A DNA stretch of 59,487 nucleotides, taken from contig NW_013546911.1 in NCBI RefSeq assembly GCF_000711695.1, positions 1 through 59,487 of the forward strand. Direction: 5' to 3'. Both the position numbers and the translations under genes were made by a program. Shown one piece after another: positions 1 through 11,105 of this stretch. Numbering within the stretch: the first letter of the stretch is position 1; each line of letters starts with the position of its first letter. This DNA is from Tilletiaria anomala UBC 951. Lineage: Eukaryota > Basidiomycota > Exobasidiomycetes > Georgefischeriales > Tilletiariaceae. Below the pieces are notes generated by a model. That model was not told the origin of the DNA. It made no database searches and saw only the letters and a list, made by a program, of their open reading frames with translations.

Positions 1-212
1 CTACATCTTCGTCTCCGTTAACGACTTACTACAGACTGCACTTGTAAGCTCCTCCATATCGCGCGCCATCGACCATTGTGCTGTCAGCACGTCCCAAAAG
101 TACTACAGGCTCATAACTGAGATATTGCGCGCATACAGCCACCTCACCTCTGCTCTGATCACTATATCCATCCGCGCCGCTTTCAAAAAATCAATTTCAG
201 TATAAGCCCAGG
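1..212 (+). promoter_or_regulatory. 5' flank of the SPF30-like gene
   Basis: No coding region is visible. This short stretch carries the promoter and leader of the downstream gene. A 'tttcag' about 15 nt before the start codon could be the acceptor of a leader intron, but nothing proves it. Confidence 0.4.
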
Positions 213-1096
213 ATGGACGTATCTGACCTCGAAAGCTATCGAGAGCAGCTGACGCAAGTCATCGATGCGCTGTCGCTTGATCCTAACAGGCAAGACCTTC
301 TGGATCTCAAAGCAGAGCTGGAGAACCTGATCACCCTCACGGAGGAGCTGGTTGCACAGCAGCAGAAAAGTAGCAGCAGTTCCGCTGCTAATGGCAAACC
401 AAAAGCGCCACTAGGTTCGTCGACATCATCATCAGCAGCAGCAGTCGCGGTGGCGAATGATCTCTCCAGCACGGGCTATTCTAGCGGCGTAGCTCCTCCT
501 GTTTGTGCATCCTTCTCACAATCAGAAAGATTCAAATTCTCGGCCGGCGACGAATGCTTGGCGAAATATGCTGTGAGTGGCAGGCCTTCTCAATGAATGC
601 ACAGCTTGTGTCCACATTGCTGACTATTCTCATCCGCTCGTGACTGCAGGGTGACAGTAAATGGTATCCGGCACGCATCACTTCCATCGGCGGCTCAGCG
701 GTAAATCCAGTATATTCGATCGTATTCAAAGGGTACAACAACACCGAGCAAGTTTCCTCCGCTGACATCAAGCCGACAAAGGAGGCACTCGCAAAGCGTG
801 CTGCGCCACAGCTAACGCCAGAGGAGGAAGAGCTGCAGGCAAAGAAGAAAAGGAAGGCCGAGAAGCGAGTGGAAAAGACACAGAGCAAAAACGTCGAAGC
901 AAAGGAGAAGCAGGCTGCGTGGCAAAAGTTTGCTACCAAGGGTGCAAAGAAGGGCTACGCCATCCCCGGCGCAAAAGGAAAAAGCATGTTTGCAACGCCG
1001 GATGATCCGCTCAGCAAGGTCGGAGTGGTGGGTGCTGGTAGAGGCATGACGTCTACAACACAGAGGACGAAGCACATCTATCACGAGGAGCGATGA
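213..1096 (+). CDS. SPF30: Tudor-domain splicing factor SPF30/SMNDC1-like
   Basis: Two exons, 213-572 and 650-1096, give 268 residues. The single 77-nt intron (donor GTGAGT, acceptor CTGCAG) falls inside the Tudor domain, between AKYA and GDSKWYPARI. The N-terminus is a helix (about residues 1-50), followed by a Ser/Ala-rich linker, then a Tudor domain at about 108-160 ending in the typical YNNTEQV and ADIKP pattern. A Lys/Glu-rich helix follows, and a C-terminal tail with KGKSMFATPDDP. This order matches SMNDC1/SPF30, a spliceosomal protein that binds symmetrically dimethylated arginine on Sm proteins and helps the U4/U6.U5 tri-snRNP join. The function is inferred from the family. The start at 213 gives the usual SPF30 N-terminus. 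Confidence 0.9.
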
Positions 1097-1466
1097 TCAG
1101 CAGCAGCTATCCTTTCCTCCCCCGTTGTCCTACTCTTCTAGCCCTCTCGCCTTTGGCGACAAAAAACCAATCAAGTCCTCCCAAGTCCACGACGCACTGA
1201 TAAATCAGATGGGTCATGCTCACCTGAAAGCGGATGCTGCGCCTTTTATCAAGCATCGCTGACCCTCTCCTTCTCTTATGGTGCTTGGGCAAACGGACAC
1301 TCTAGAAGATGCTGCACGTATATATAGCCAGCATCCTGGCGCTCCTCGTTACTCTCTGCATAGTGGTTTCTCCCAAAACGCCGGAAACGGCGCCTCGAGA
1401 CAGGGTGTATTGTAGTGTAGTTGCGAGTGAGCTTTAAAGGATGGGTCAGTCTATATACAAAAGTCA
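1097..1466. other. Convergent intergenic region, SPF30/RPF1
   Basis: About 370 nt between two convergent stop codons. It should hold both 3' UTRs. I see no gene, RNA or repeat in it. Confidence 0.5.
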
Positions 1467-2910
1467 TCAGAGATAGAAATTCCTTCTAGAAACGCTCATC
1501 TTGGGCTGGAAGTGAAATCGGCACAAATGTGCAGCGTCAGCACTGCAGAAATGCTAAACCAAATTTCCATGCAGGACTCACCTTCCATTCGAATTCAAGG
1601 CCGTCCACAACTTCATCGCCACGTTGTGCCTTCTTGACCTTTGATGTCGCAGACGCACTCTCACCAACATCCATCTCGCGCAGCGCTTCTGCCTCGTCTG
1701 CCTTCTCGCCCTTGGGATCCACACATTCGCCTGTGCCATCGAAGTCGACGATGCCGTCCCACTGGCCCGCGCCTTTGGGCAGACCCTTCTTGAGACTTCT
1801 GAGCTTGAGCGTGAAACGCGGCCCGATCTCCTGCAGCTTGGCTTTGTCCTGGCTGGCGAACATGTACCGATGCCGTCGGAAGAAGATGTAGTCTCTCTGG
1901 TTGTGCGCCGTCACCACCTGCCGGCCTTCGAGCTGCGGGATCTTGGGGAAGAGCGACTGGAAGACGCCGCCAACGGTGTGGCCGAGCGTGGTGGTGAAGT
2001 TGTTCAGGATCAGCTCGGGTGTGTGCGGCGTCGGTCGCGCGTGGCCGTAGATCTCCTTTCCAATTGAGATGGACGTCAAACGGAAGAAGGCAGTTGGGCC
2101 CTTGGGCAGGCCGATGATTGTTAGATAGACCGGCAACTTGGATGACGCATCCTCGCCGATAACGACCATGCCGTTGTACCCGCGCTTACGCGCCCACCCG
2201 GCGATCTTGCCTAGCCCGACACCCTTTGCTTTTGCCCGCGAACGGTATTCGGCACCGGGAAAGACGTTGAGGAGCTCCTTGATGAATTGGCGCGTGCGCT
2301 CGAAAGGATGCGATCGCGCATTGAGCGAGTTGAGGTGCGGCGATGTGGCATTGTGGGGTAACGCGGTCGTAATAAGCAGGGCAGGAGGAGCATGCGGGTC
2401 CATGTCCACATCTGAGTCTTCCACGTCTTCTGCACCATCTTCGATGTCACTTGCGTCATCGTACTCGTCCGCATCCGCGTCTACACCTTCCGCGTCAGCA
2501 TCTTCGGCAGCGCCGTCCTGCTTGGCCGCCTCATCATCCTCGCTCTGTCGTTCCTCCTCATCTTCATCGCTTCGGCCTTCATCACCACTGTCCAAAGTCA
2601 TCGCAGACGTTGAGGCGACAGCATTAGTGGGCCCTCGCCCGGGGTGCGTATTCGGGGCGTTGAGGATGGTTGGGTTGAACTCTCTTGTATTCTCGATGGT
2701 CCGGGGGACGTTCTTGGCCAAGCGTTGCGCCTTCTTCCTTGCTCCTTCCTCTCCACCCAGAACCTCCTCCTTGGCCTGCGTCTTCCTCCGCAGAAGCTTC
2801 TCCTTGTTCTTTTCCTTCTTGTACGCTCGAACGAGCTCTTGACGCTTGGCTTTGTTGCCGACGTGCGTCACGTTGCCGCCTTTGGCGCTGGTGCGTGGCG
2901 CCTTGACCAT
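1467..2910 (-). CDS. RPF1: Ribosome production factor 1 (Brix domain)
   Basis: Two exons: 1582-2910 (443 codons) and a tiny last exon 1467-1505. The intron acceptor is CTTCCAG, and the last exon encodes PKMSVSRRNFYL, matching the conserved end of Rpf1. The total is 455 residues. The N-terminus is Lys/Arg-rich, then a long Asp/Glu tract (about 100-170), then a Brix domain (about 175-400) with NNFTTTLGHTVGG, GRQVVTAHNQRDYIFFRRHRY and GPRFTLKLRSLKKG. Rpf1 is a nucleolar factor that works with the 5S/60S assembly pathway and 27S pre-rRNA processing; the C-terminal part contacts RNA. Without the last exon the protein would read into intron sequence and lose the conserved tail, so this exon is needed. 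It is divergent from NOM1, another ribosome-assembly gene. Confidence 0.95.
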
Positions 2911-3444
2911 CTTGGAATGCCCGATCCTGAGCGCTGAAGGGCTTTCACTCTGCTTTTCTTCTTGAATGACTTCTACTGCGGTTTTGATTTACCAGATGCT
3001 ACCTTGGAATCAACACATTACGATCGCTGTGTAAGGAGGAAGCGATTGAAACCTCGAAGTTGGCAGGCAGATAGCAAGCAACTCTCATAGGTCGGGCCAG
3101 TCTCACATTCGAATGTATTGGAGACGGACGACTCAAATTCACAAAACACGGAATACGGAACTCAAGGGTTAGTTTCCTTTTTTTCTTTTCCCCTCGCGAT
3201 TTGCCAACGGTGGCAAAAGAAAGCGGACTAACGTATGACAAGAGTTGCATTCGGTGCAACCTCAAAAAAGCTTTTGGACTCCAGCTTTACTGCTGGTTCG
3301 CTCTTTTCATCAGCATCCCAAAGTGCGTTGTGGTTCTTATTACCCCATACAAGCGCCGCAGCTCCCTCCCACTTTGCGACAGCATCATCGGCAGCAAGAA
3401 TACAGGAACGCAGCGGGGCCCAGGCACTGCTGCAAAATTCAAAC
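2911..3444. promoter_or_regulatory. Divergent promoter, RPF1/NOM1
   Basis: 534 nt separate the two start codons. Both genes act in nucleolar ribosome assembly, so a shared bidirectional promoter is plausible. I did not find a clear PAC or RRPE-like box by eye. An in-frame upstream ATG at 3235 extends NOM1, but the added residues do not look like the family. Confidence 0.45.
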
Positions 3445-6400
3445 ATGTCCGTAAGAAGGAGAGGTCCGACACTGCCGGAGTCGCTCAACGAAGAGTTGGG
3501 TCTCAAGCCTCGACCTCAGTCATCGCCATCCTCGCCAAATCACTTCTCGGGTGGTGATAGCAACGGTGCTCAGTGGGGGGGCCGAGTTCTCGGCCGCAAA
3601 GATGCGAGAAAGGCCGCCCGCCAGGCCAAGAGGCAGAAGGCACAGCCCGCCTCTAGCTCTGCCCGGCCTGGCACTGCTTCGGGGCTCAAAGTGATCGGCA
3701 AATGCATCAGCGCTCAGCGAGGTCGCATGAAGGGTGAAACGAGACCCGCACCCGCTGACCGACGGGCTACAATTAATGCTTCCAAGGCTGTTGCACATTC
3801 GGCTAGTGAAGGGCAGCGACTGCATTTCGACAAAGGAAAATCCAAAGAGACCAGCAAGACCAAAGTCCAGAGCCCCAACTCGCTCACAACGAGTGAGCCT
3901 CCAAGGAAGAAGCGAAAGCCCGACGCAGGTCCCCTAAAACCCGAAGATTCGCAAAGTGATATCATTCCAAGCTCGAATCACAGCCAACGAAAGAAGATCG
4001 GATCCGAGACGGTCACGCCTCTCCAGCGTTTGCTTGCGCGGTCTCAAGGCGCAGCTTCATCCTCGCTAAGCTCCTCCCGATCAAAGTCAGTCACAGGGTC
4101 GGCCTCAACATCTAGCTCGCTTTTACCGGGAAAAGCAAGCCTGAAACGCAAAACGCGCTCGAAGATGACACAGACGGAGCGTGATGAGGAGGACGAGATC
4201 CGGTGGCTGGAAGCCAAGCTAGGCTTTGGACCTGACAGCAAGAAGCGTAAGCGCTCAGGAGCTTCTAGCGGCAAAAGTGAAGACGATGTCGGGCCGGAAG
4301 AAGATGGGCTAGATGGTGCGTCTGTTTGGACTCGATGGAAGGTGTTCAAGCTGTCTGATTTTCTTCACCTCCGCATCCTCCAGAGCTGCTGGACCACCTT
4401 GACAACTTCCAAACCGGCATGTTTAGCGACGCTGAAGATGAAGCGTCCGATGAGGAAGAGGACGGAGCAGATGAATCTGACAGTTCCGAGGAGGAGGACG
4501 GTGACGCTGTAGACGACCTTGATGGTCTTGACGATGATGACGGCAGTGACGAAGGTGCTGGCTTCGACCTGGATGAGGAGGAGGGGGGCGACGAGGATGA
4601 AAATGGGATAGATACCGTATATCTGCAACATTTCCAGCTAGATTCTAACGTCAGCGCCTCAGAGGTCGCATCTAGCAGGGTGGCCGATGGTGACGAAGAG
4701 GAAGCACCCGCTATAGATGATGGCGGTTCCTCAGCGGTAGCGGGGAACCAAGCGGCACCACAGGGTCGTTACATACCACCAGCTCTTCGCAAAGCGATGG
4801 AGGCATCTGCAGCGCAAGCGAACGCAGGAGCAGATTCATTGGACGATCCTGCTACGGCTGGCCTTCGCCGGCAGCTCAAAGGTCTTTTGAATCGGATGGG
4901 TGAAGGCAACCTTGAGACGATCCTCACTCAGCTCGAAGGGATCTACCGCTTCAATAGTCGGGCCATCGTCTCAGAGACGCTCACGCGCCTCATCCTCGAC
5001 ACGATCACCGCCAGCACCAACTTGGCAGACACGTTTGTCGTACTGTACGCCGCCCTCATCGCCAGCCTGCACAAGGTCATCGGCGTCGAATTTGCCGCAG
5101 GGTTCGTGCAGACGCTCGTCGATGAGCTGCTGTTGAACTACGACGCCGCCGGCAGAGCGCTCGATCCATACGATGACCCGCAGAGCAAGAAGGCGCTCAA
5201 CTTGACCAGCTTGCTGTGCGAGTTGTACAACTTACAGGTGGTCGCCTGCCCGCTCGTCTATGACCTCATTCGCCATTTCGCGGGTGCACACACCAATAGC
5301 AATAAACGCGCCGCCGGGGGGATTACAGAGCTTAGCGTCGAGTTGCTGCTGAAGATCGTCAAGATATGTGGCGCGCAGTTGCGCCATGACGACCCAACGT
5401 CGCTGCGCGATATCGTTGATTTGATCCAGCAGTCTGCAACTGGCACTGCCAACAAGCTTAGTGCTCCTTCCACTGCCGAGCAAAGTATGTCCTCGCGTAG
5501 CCGATTCATGCTTGAGCGCTTGGCAGACCTCAAGAACGCGAAAGGCTCCGCGTCCAAGTCAGCAGCTGCGAACAATAGCGCAGCGACCGAGAGCTTGAAC
5601 CGGATGAAGAAGTTCCTCGCTGGCCTCGGCAAAAAGCGCACATTGAGAGCACATGACCTGTTGCGCGTCACCCTGCGTGACTTGCTCGATGCGGAGCGCA
5701 AAGGAAAATGGTGGCTCGTTGGCGCTGCTTGGACCGGCCATGGAGACCAGGAAAAAGACCAGGCGACAGGGGTCACGGCAGCTCGCCCGCTCTCGGGTAG
5801 CAGCGTAACTGCCGTAGTCAAAGAGCGGGGCGACAGCGAAGCCACTGAGACCGAGCGAACGCGGCAGAAGCTCTTGGGGTACGCGCGGACGCACGGCATG
5901 AGCACAGAAACGCGGCGCAGCATCTTCCTCGTGATTATGACCAGCGAGGATTTCGTTGATGCAGCGCAGAAGCTGCTCGAGCTGCGTCTCAACGAGGTGC
6001 AGCGGCGAGACATCATCCGTGTTCTGCTGCAATGCCTCGACATGGACGAAGTGTACAATCCGTACTACGCGCTCATCGGCTGGCGGCTTGCTACCGATTC
6101 GCATAGCACGCGCTTTACTATGCAGTATGCTCTATGGGACTTTCTGCGGAGCATCGGAGAGAGCGGCGTCGCGGGACGATCGAGGGCAGAGGCGGCTGCG
6201 GAGCACGGCGCAGATGAAGATGGAGAGGATGTGAGTGAAAGGAAATTGGCTCACGTAGCCCGGGCGTACGCGTGGTGGATTGCGAAGGAGGCACTCAGTC
6301 TTAACATTCTCAAGGTGAGCATATTGAATGCGCATTGAGAGGAAGCGCACACATCGCTAACATATGCATCTGCAACTTCAGACCGTGGACTTTACTTCTC

Positions 6401-6750
6401 TCAAACCTAAGGGCACGCTCTTTCTTCAATTGCTGTTGGTCAATGTCTTCCTCTCGACCCAGTCCGCTGCGCCTTCGCTCGTGACTTTTGTCAAGAGCAA
6501 GGACGCCAACTCGCAACCTGGTGCGGGGGACCGCAAGAGCCTCGAAACATGTTTGCTCAAAGGCACAGCAGGGAATCCGGACCTCGCTCGTGGACTGCTT
6601 TACTTTCTGCGCAAGGACTTGGGCAAACGAGATGTCAAGCGCATCCTCGGCAAATCGGCTGCCAAGGCGGCTAGCCTGCGCCTGACGTGGGCTCTCGAGG
6701 TCGCCGAGGAAATTTTGGAAGTCGGAGCCTCAATCGATTTGGCAATGTAG
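3445..6750 (+). CDS. SGD1: Nucleolar MIF4G/MA3 protein, NOM1/Sgd1 family
   Basis: Three exons (3445-4315, 4384-6314, 6382-6750) give 1056 residues. The start is chosen at MSVRRRGPTLPESL, because family N-termini carry a short basic segment followed by a LxxELGL motif (here NEELGLK). Basic low-complexity sequence runs to about 290, then an acidic tract (DEEEDGADESDSSEEEDG). The MIF4G domain begins at LRRQLKGLLNRM (about 450-660). The MA3 domain is at about 785-915 (TRRSIFLVIMTSEDF, YNPYYALIGW), followed by the conserved tail TVDFTSLKPKGTLF. Sgd1/NOM1 is an essential nucleolar factor for 18S rRNA processing and recruits the Fal1/eIF4AIII helicase. The stop lies only 55 nt from the fimbrin stop on the other strand, so the 3' UTRs very probably overlap. 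Confidence 0.92.
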
Positions 6751-6805
6751 CACAGCATTCTTTTCAAGCACATTGGTACCTTACTCTCGGTCAAACAACC
6801 ATCCC

Positions 6806-9165
6806 TTACGCCTGAAGAGACACTGTCGAATGGTTCATATGGTTAGTCGCCAGAAGTGGCATTCAATAAGCACACATGCTGTTCACTTGCACTCACTCAG
6901 GCTGCCCACGAATGTCAAAATGAGACGCTGTCGTAGTTCGACAATGTCCTCTGGCACAAGGAAGATGAGCGCGCCGAGCTTTCTCGCGATCGAGATAGCC
7001 AATTTGGCGTTCATCTTGCACTCCTCTTCGGTGCAACCTTGTGTGACAAGTGAGTAGTCGACGATGCCCTTGCGCAAGGCGTCGAGTAAGTCGAGGAAGA
7101 AGACAGCATTCTTGAGGCCGGGGTCTTTGAAGCTGCGCATGTTGCTAGTCTTTCCTGCCGCTTTGACGATTCCGTTTGCCCACTGCACCATGTCGACATC
7201 CGAGACGCCTTTGCCCGATTTTCCAAGGCTGGCGAGGGTCTTGGAGATGTTGAGCCTCATCAGCTGCCACACCAAGCCGAGGACGAGCGTCTTTGTACCG
7301 TCGACGATATCCGCGCCCTGAATGCCGACGATGCGCATGTCGTTGGCCTTGGCGAGATCAACCGCGTAGTTGGTGTTCTCGACCATCTTGAAGCGTGACA
7401 GGTCTTGGCCATCCTTTGGTTTGCTGACGCGCTTCCAGATCACGCTGCCAGGAACCACTTTGTCGAAAGCTTGCAGGATGATTGTGCCGTCCTTGAGGTC
7501 CTCGAAGAGGTTATACACGCCCGGGTCTACGTCCAAGCTGTTGAGCCAAAGCGTGAACACGCGGGCTTCGCGCTCGCCTTCCGCGTCAAAGTCCTCGATC
7601 TCCACCGGTGGCGCTTCTTCGAGCGGCTCCAGGCACGGCCATGTGTTGAACAAGTGCGCGACAAAGGCCAGGTTCAGCTTTGGATTGCCGGCCACCATGG
7701 CGCCTGGGGTAAGGTATTTTCGGCAGCCGATAGCATCCGCGCGCTGCAGCACCATCTCGGCTCTTTGGTGCGGATCGCGTTCCTGCAGCGGCCTGCGATC
7801 GCACGACTCGGGCTTAAGCTGGGAGAGGAGGACCGTGTAATTTTCTCCATCTGATACGTCTTTCGAGAAATTGTTCACCCTCCGGTTCCAGTTGGCTGCC
7901 TTGAGGTGATAATTGAACCAACGAAGCAGAATCTGGTCCGGCGGTAGGCGCAGAAAGTCTTCCAGAGTCTCGTCATCTTCTAACAGCCTGTACAGCTCTG
8001 GATGGTTTTTGAGATCGATCTTGCTGAGAAGACCCCTTCGGATAATCTGCCAGATGAGGCCAAGAATGAGGTGCTCCCTTCCATCGATTAAATCTTGTGG
8101 CCCAATGTTCACGACAGAGCATCCGATGGCCTTAGCTGAGGTGATAACGATGTTATTGTTCTCAGTCATCTGGAACGCATTCGGTGGCTTGGTGCCTTTG
8201 CCGATGTTGAGAACACGCTCGTCGATCGTGTCCGGGACTGCATCGTTGATAAGCTTGCAGAGAATGAGACCATCACGGCATTCGTCAAATAGCTGGAATG
8301 TGTCCATCGGGATTGGCAAGCGGTTCCCAATCGTTGGATCTCCGGACAGGTTGGAGTTGATATGCCGTGTGAACTCGGACCGCTCGTCCTCATTGATGGT
8401 GTGCTGAGTTGAAGCATTGGCACCCTTAACGGTGACCTTGCCTTTGGTCACGACACCAGCTCCGACGTTACGACCTGCGCGCAGCTTTGCCATTAACTGG
8501 GGAAATCGAATGCGGGGCAGCGATGAGTGAATGGAACGGTCGCCCTGGACTGCGCAGTCAAGCCGACTTACATCGACAAAGTCATCCAGCTCAACCCGGC
8601 CACTGCTGTCAATGGCGACCTCCTTGAGCGTCTCTCGGACCTGGTCATACGAAGCCTCTTTGCTCTCTTCCATCGCCTTGATGACGTCCTGCCGTGCAAC
8701 GCTGCCATTTTCCTCCACGTCGATGGCGCGGAACTTGGAGATGAGGCCCATCATCTCCTCCTGGGAGCTGTGCGGGAGCCAGGGTAGATGTGTCAGCGAT
8801 GAGGGTGAGCAACATTAAACACGACGGGTAAGAGGGGATGAGAAATTCTGCTAGGAATCCATCCAATTCGCTCACGACAGAGGGAACCCCGCCGTGAAGC
8901 TGCATCTCGAGGAATGCCTCGGGGCAAGCCGCAGTATGTTAAAGGGATGGGGCAGATCGACAATCACAGACCTGGCATCACAGGAGACGACGAGCCAACC
9001 CATCACCTGAGCAGCCTGCAGATGCGGCAGCCCTCTGAAGCAACTTTTGGGTGGTAATCACCTTTCCTGAGGGGCACGAAGACGTGCATGCGCACTTAAA
9101 ACGCTAGCGAGCTCCCGAGGGACTCACAATTGAGGATACTTCCTCTGAAGCTTGATCGCCTCCAT
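6806..9165 (-). CDS. SAC6: Fimbrin (plastin), actin-bundling protein
   Basis: Three exons: 9128-9165, 6897-8767 and 6806-6822, giving 641 residues, the normal fimbrin length. The first exon encodes MEAIKLQRKYPQ and joins FSQEEMMGLISKF. The last exon has only 17 coding nt and finishes the family-like end ...GSLMSLQA; its intron has a CTAAC branch site. An N-terminal EF-hand-like region (about 10-80, loop DVEENGSV) is followed by four calponin-homology domains in two tandem actin-binding pairs. Examples are DECRDGLILCKLINDAVPDTI in the first and LFEDLKDGTIILQAFDKVVPG in the third. Fimbrin cross-links actin filaments in cortical patches, cables and the cytokinetic ring. Intron 1 is 360 nt, longer than most here, and could hold regulatory sequence. 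Confidence 0.95.
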
Positions 9166-9549
9166 CTTGAACGATTTGTCCTTGTCAATTTAAAAGCACA
9201 GTAGCAGTTTCCGTCGCGCCAACAAGCTCGGAGTCTGCTATACCTAATGCCGCAGGCATGTGTGTGTTTGGGATGCTCAAAATGATGAATATGAGCGGTA
9301 AACTATATACATGTAATAGTTGGAGGTGCATATCGATCACGTTCAATCTAACCGCGATGCCCGTTAGCCCGTCGGCGCTCTCCAGTGAAGGGAGACTGTC
9401 CTAGTGCCGTATGCTCGACTCAGGATGCCTTATACACGCAGTCCACCTTCAATTCTTCTCTAGCTCTTCATCCTCACATTCGCACCTTCCTTCGCCACCA
9501 AGCAGTGAGCAGGATCGACAACGGGGCAGCATCAGCGAAGGATTCGAAA
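9166..9549. promoter_or_regulatory. Divergent promoter, fimbrin/prefoldin 2
   Basis: 384 nt lie between divergent start codons. Fimbrin (actin) and prefoldin (actin/tubulin folding) are functionally related, so co-regulation is possible. No specific site was recognised. Confidence 0.4.
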
Positions 9550-10163
9550 ATGTCTTCAGCAGCAGCAGCAGCAGCAACATCGCCAGCGGGCCAGGCAGTC
9601 GGCAAGGGCCAGAGGGTCCAGGTGACCGAGCAGGAGATCGTGCAGATCTACCAGGGAAAACGCAACGAGCTACAGGCTCTTGCACAGAAGATCGGCGAGC
9701 TCGAGGGCGAGGCGGATGAGCACAAGTGAATAACACGATGCATACGTTTCTCTGGACGCGCTTTCGAAGGAGCATCAGCTGACGGAAATCACATCGCTTC
9801 TTCCTTGGTCGCACATCTTTGCCTCCAAACAGGCTCGTAATCGAAACACTGCTAGAAGCGCGGGCCAAGGACCCGTCTCGCAAGTGCTTCCGACTGATCG
9901 GCGGAGTCCTTGTCGAGCGGACAGTTAAGGACGTGCTTCCGGCCCTGACAGGGAACAGCGACGGGGTATGTCTTGCATTGAGCAGCTTGTCGTACCGGGT
10001 CGGCAAAGGAAGATACGAGTGTTGTTGACCCTCTGCCTCCCCACTGCTCCGTACATAACAGTTAAAACATATGCTGGAGCTGCTGGTCAAGCAGTACGCC
10101 GAAAAGGAGAAGGACCTGCAAGAATTCACACGAGAGTATGGCATGACGAACGCTTCCGCTTGA
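9550..10163 (+). CDS. GIM4: Prefoldin subunit 2
   Basis: Three exons (9550-9725, 9833-9965, 10062-10163) give 136 residues, typical of beta-type prefoldin. A poly-Ala/Ser start (CAG-type repeat in the DNA) leads into helix 1 (VTEQEIVQIYQGKRNELQAL). The central beta-hairpin CFRLIGGVLVERTVKDVLP and helix 2 (KHMLELLVKQYAEKEKDL) follow. This coiled coil-hairpin-coiled coil plan and the conserved RLIGGVLVERTV pattern identify subunit 2. It is part of the hexameric jellyfish-shaped chaperone that hands nascent actin and tubulin to the CCT chaperonin in the cytosol. All splice phases agree. Confidence 0.94.
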
Positions 10164-11105
10164 CACTCCTGTGGCCTCGATTCGGGGCTGAGCAACGCCA
10201 GACCTATGTTTTGTGCAAAAAGCGAAAGAGCATGCCATGCCACCGAAAGCTGCCACCCACCCTTCTCTTCCTTGCCTTGCAGGGAGAACCGGTAGCGGTG
10301 AACATGAGACAGACTGCGTGTGCGAGGAGTGCATAGCCAGGCTCCTTTTCATCTCGGGAGCACTCGCTTTGCAACAAGCTCATCTTACATACTCCGACTG
10401 CCTTCGCGGGAATGAGCGCATAGCTGCTACTGCAAGAGGCAGCAATATTGACCCGCCTCGCCTCCCTCGGGCGTGAGCCGTCCCATGCTTTTGAAATGGC
10501 AGGGTACACAAGGGCCCGCGCACGCGCACGCTTGCGGAAGTGAGGATGTAGTGAGAATGACAAAAGTAGACATGCAAATGTGCGAGAAATTGCGAACTAC
10601 AATGGAGGGCACGTGTGTTGGAGAATGCAGAAAGGAACCCCTGGTTTGGCAATGTTGGTACAAATGGAGTGAGAAAGCTAATAGAGCAGAGGGAAAGAAA
10701 AAACGAACACCATCAAAGCTGGATATGCTGCGATGCCAATGCCCGATACAATGCTAATTGCGATGCTGGATGGCGTACTCGCGCCCAATTGCCCCCTTGC
10801 GGATAGATGGATGTTCTTGCTTGAGCCCGGTTGAACAGGAAAAATGACAAGATTTTTTGCTTGAGAACCTTTGTAAGCTGTGCGTTCGCCCTGACGAATG
10901 GGAGCATTTAGAGATGCATGGTCGAATCAAGCAGTTCTTTGCCCGTGCATAGACTTGGGTCAGCTGGTTGCGATAGGAGACATGCAGAGAATGTATATTG
11001 GGGTTGTGACAAATTCAGAGCCGGAGCTGATAAACGGAGAGCCGTGCGTATTGCGCGTTGGTCTTCGTCGGAGATGCACCATGAACGTGCCTTGTCCGCC
11101 CCGCT
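10164..11105. other. Convergent intergenic region
   Basis: About 940 nt between prefoldin 2 and the stop of the 911-residue gene. Only short open frames without family features are present. It probably holds 3' UTRs and spacer. Confidence 0.4.

Noticed and set aside
2138-2842. 234-codon plus-strand open frame over RPF1
   Set aside because: It mirrors the acidic tract of RPF1 as poly-Ser; the minus strand has a clear Brix-domain gene.
3235-3444. Upstream in-frame ATG of NOM1 with a leader-like sequence
   Set aside because: The added residues do not resemble the family, and Sgd1/NOM1 is nucleolar; the conserved start fits 3445.
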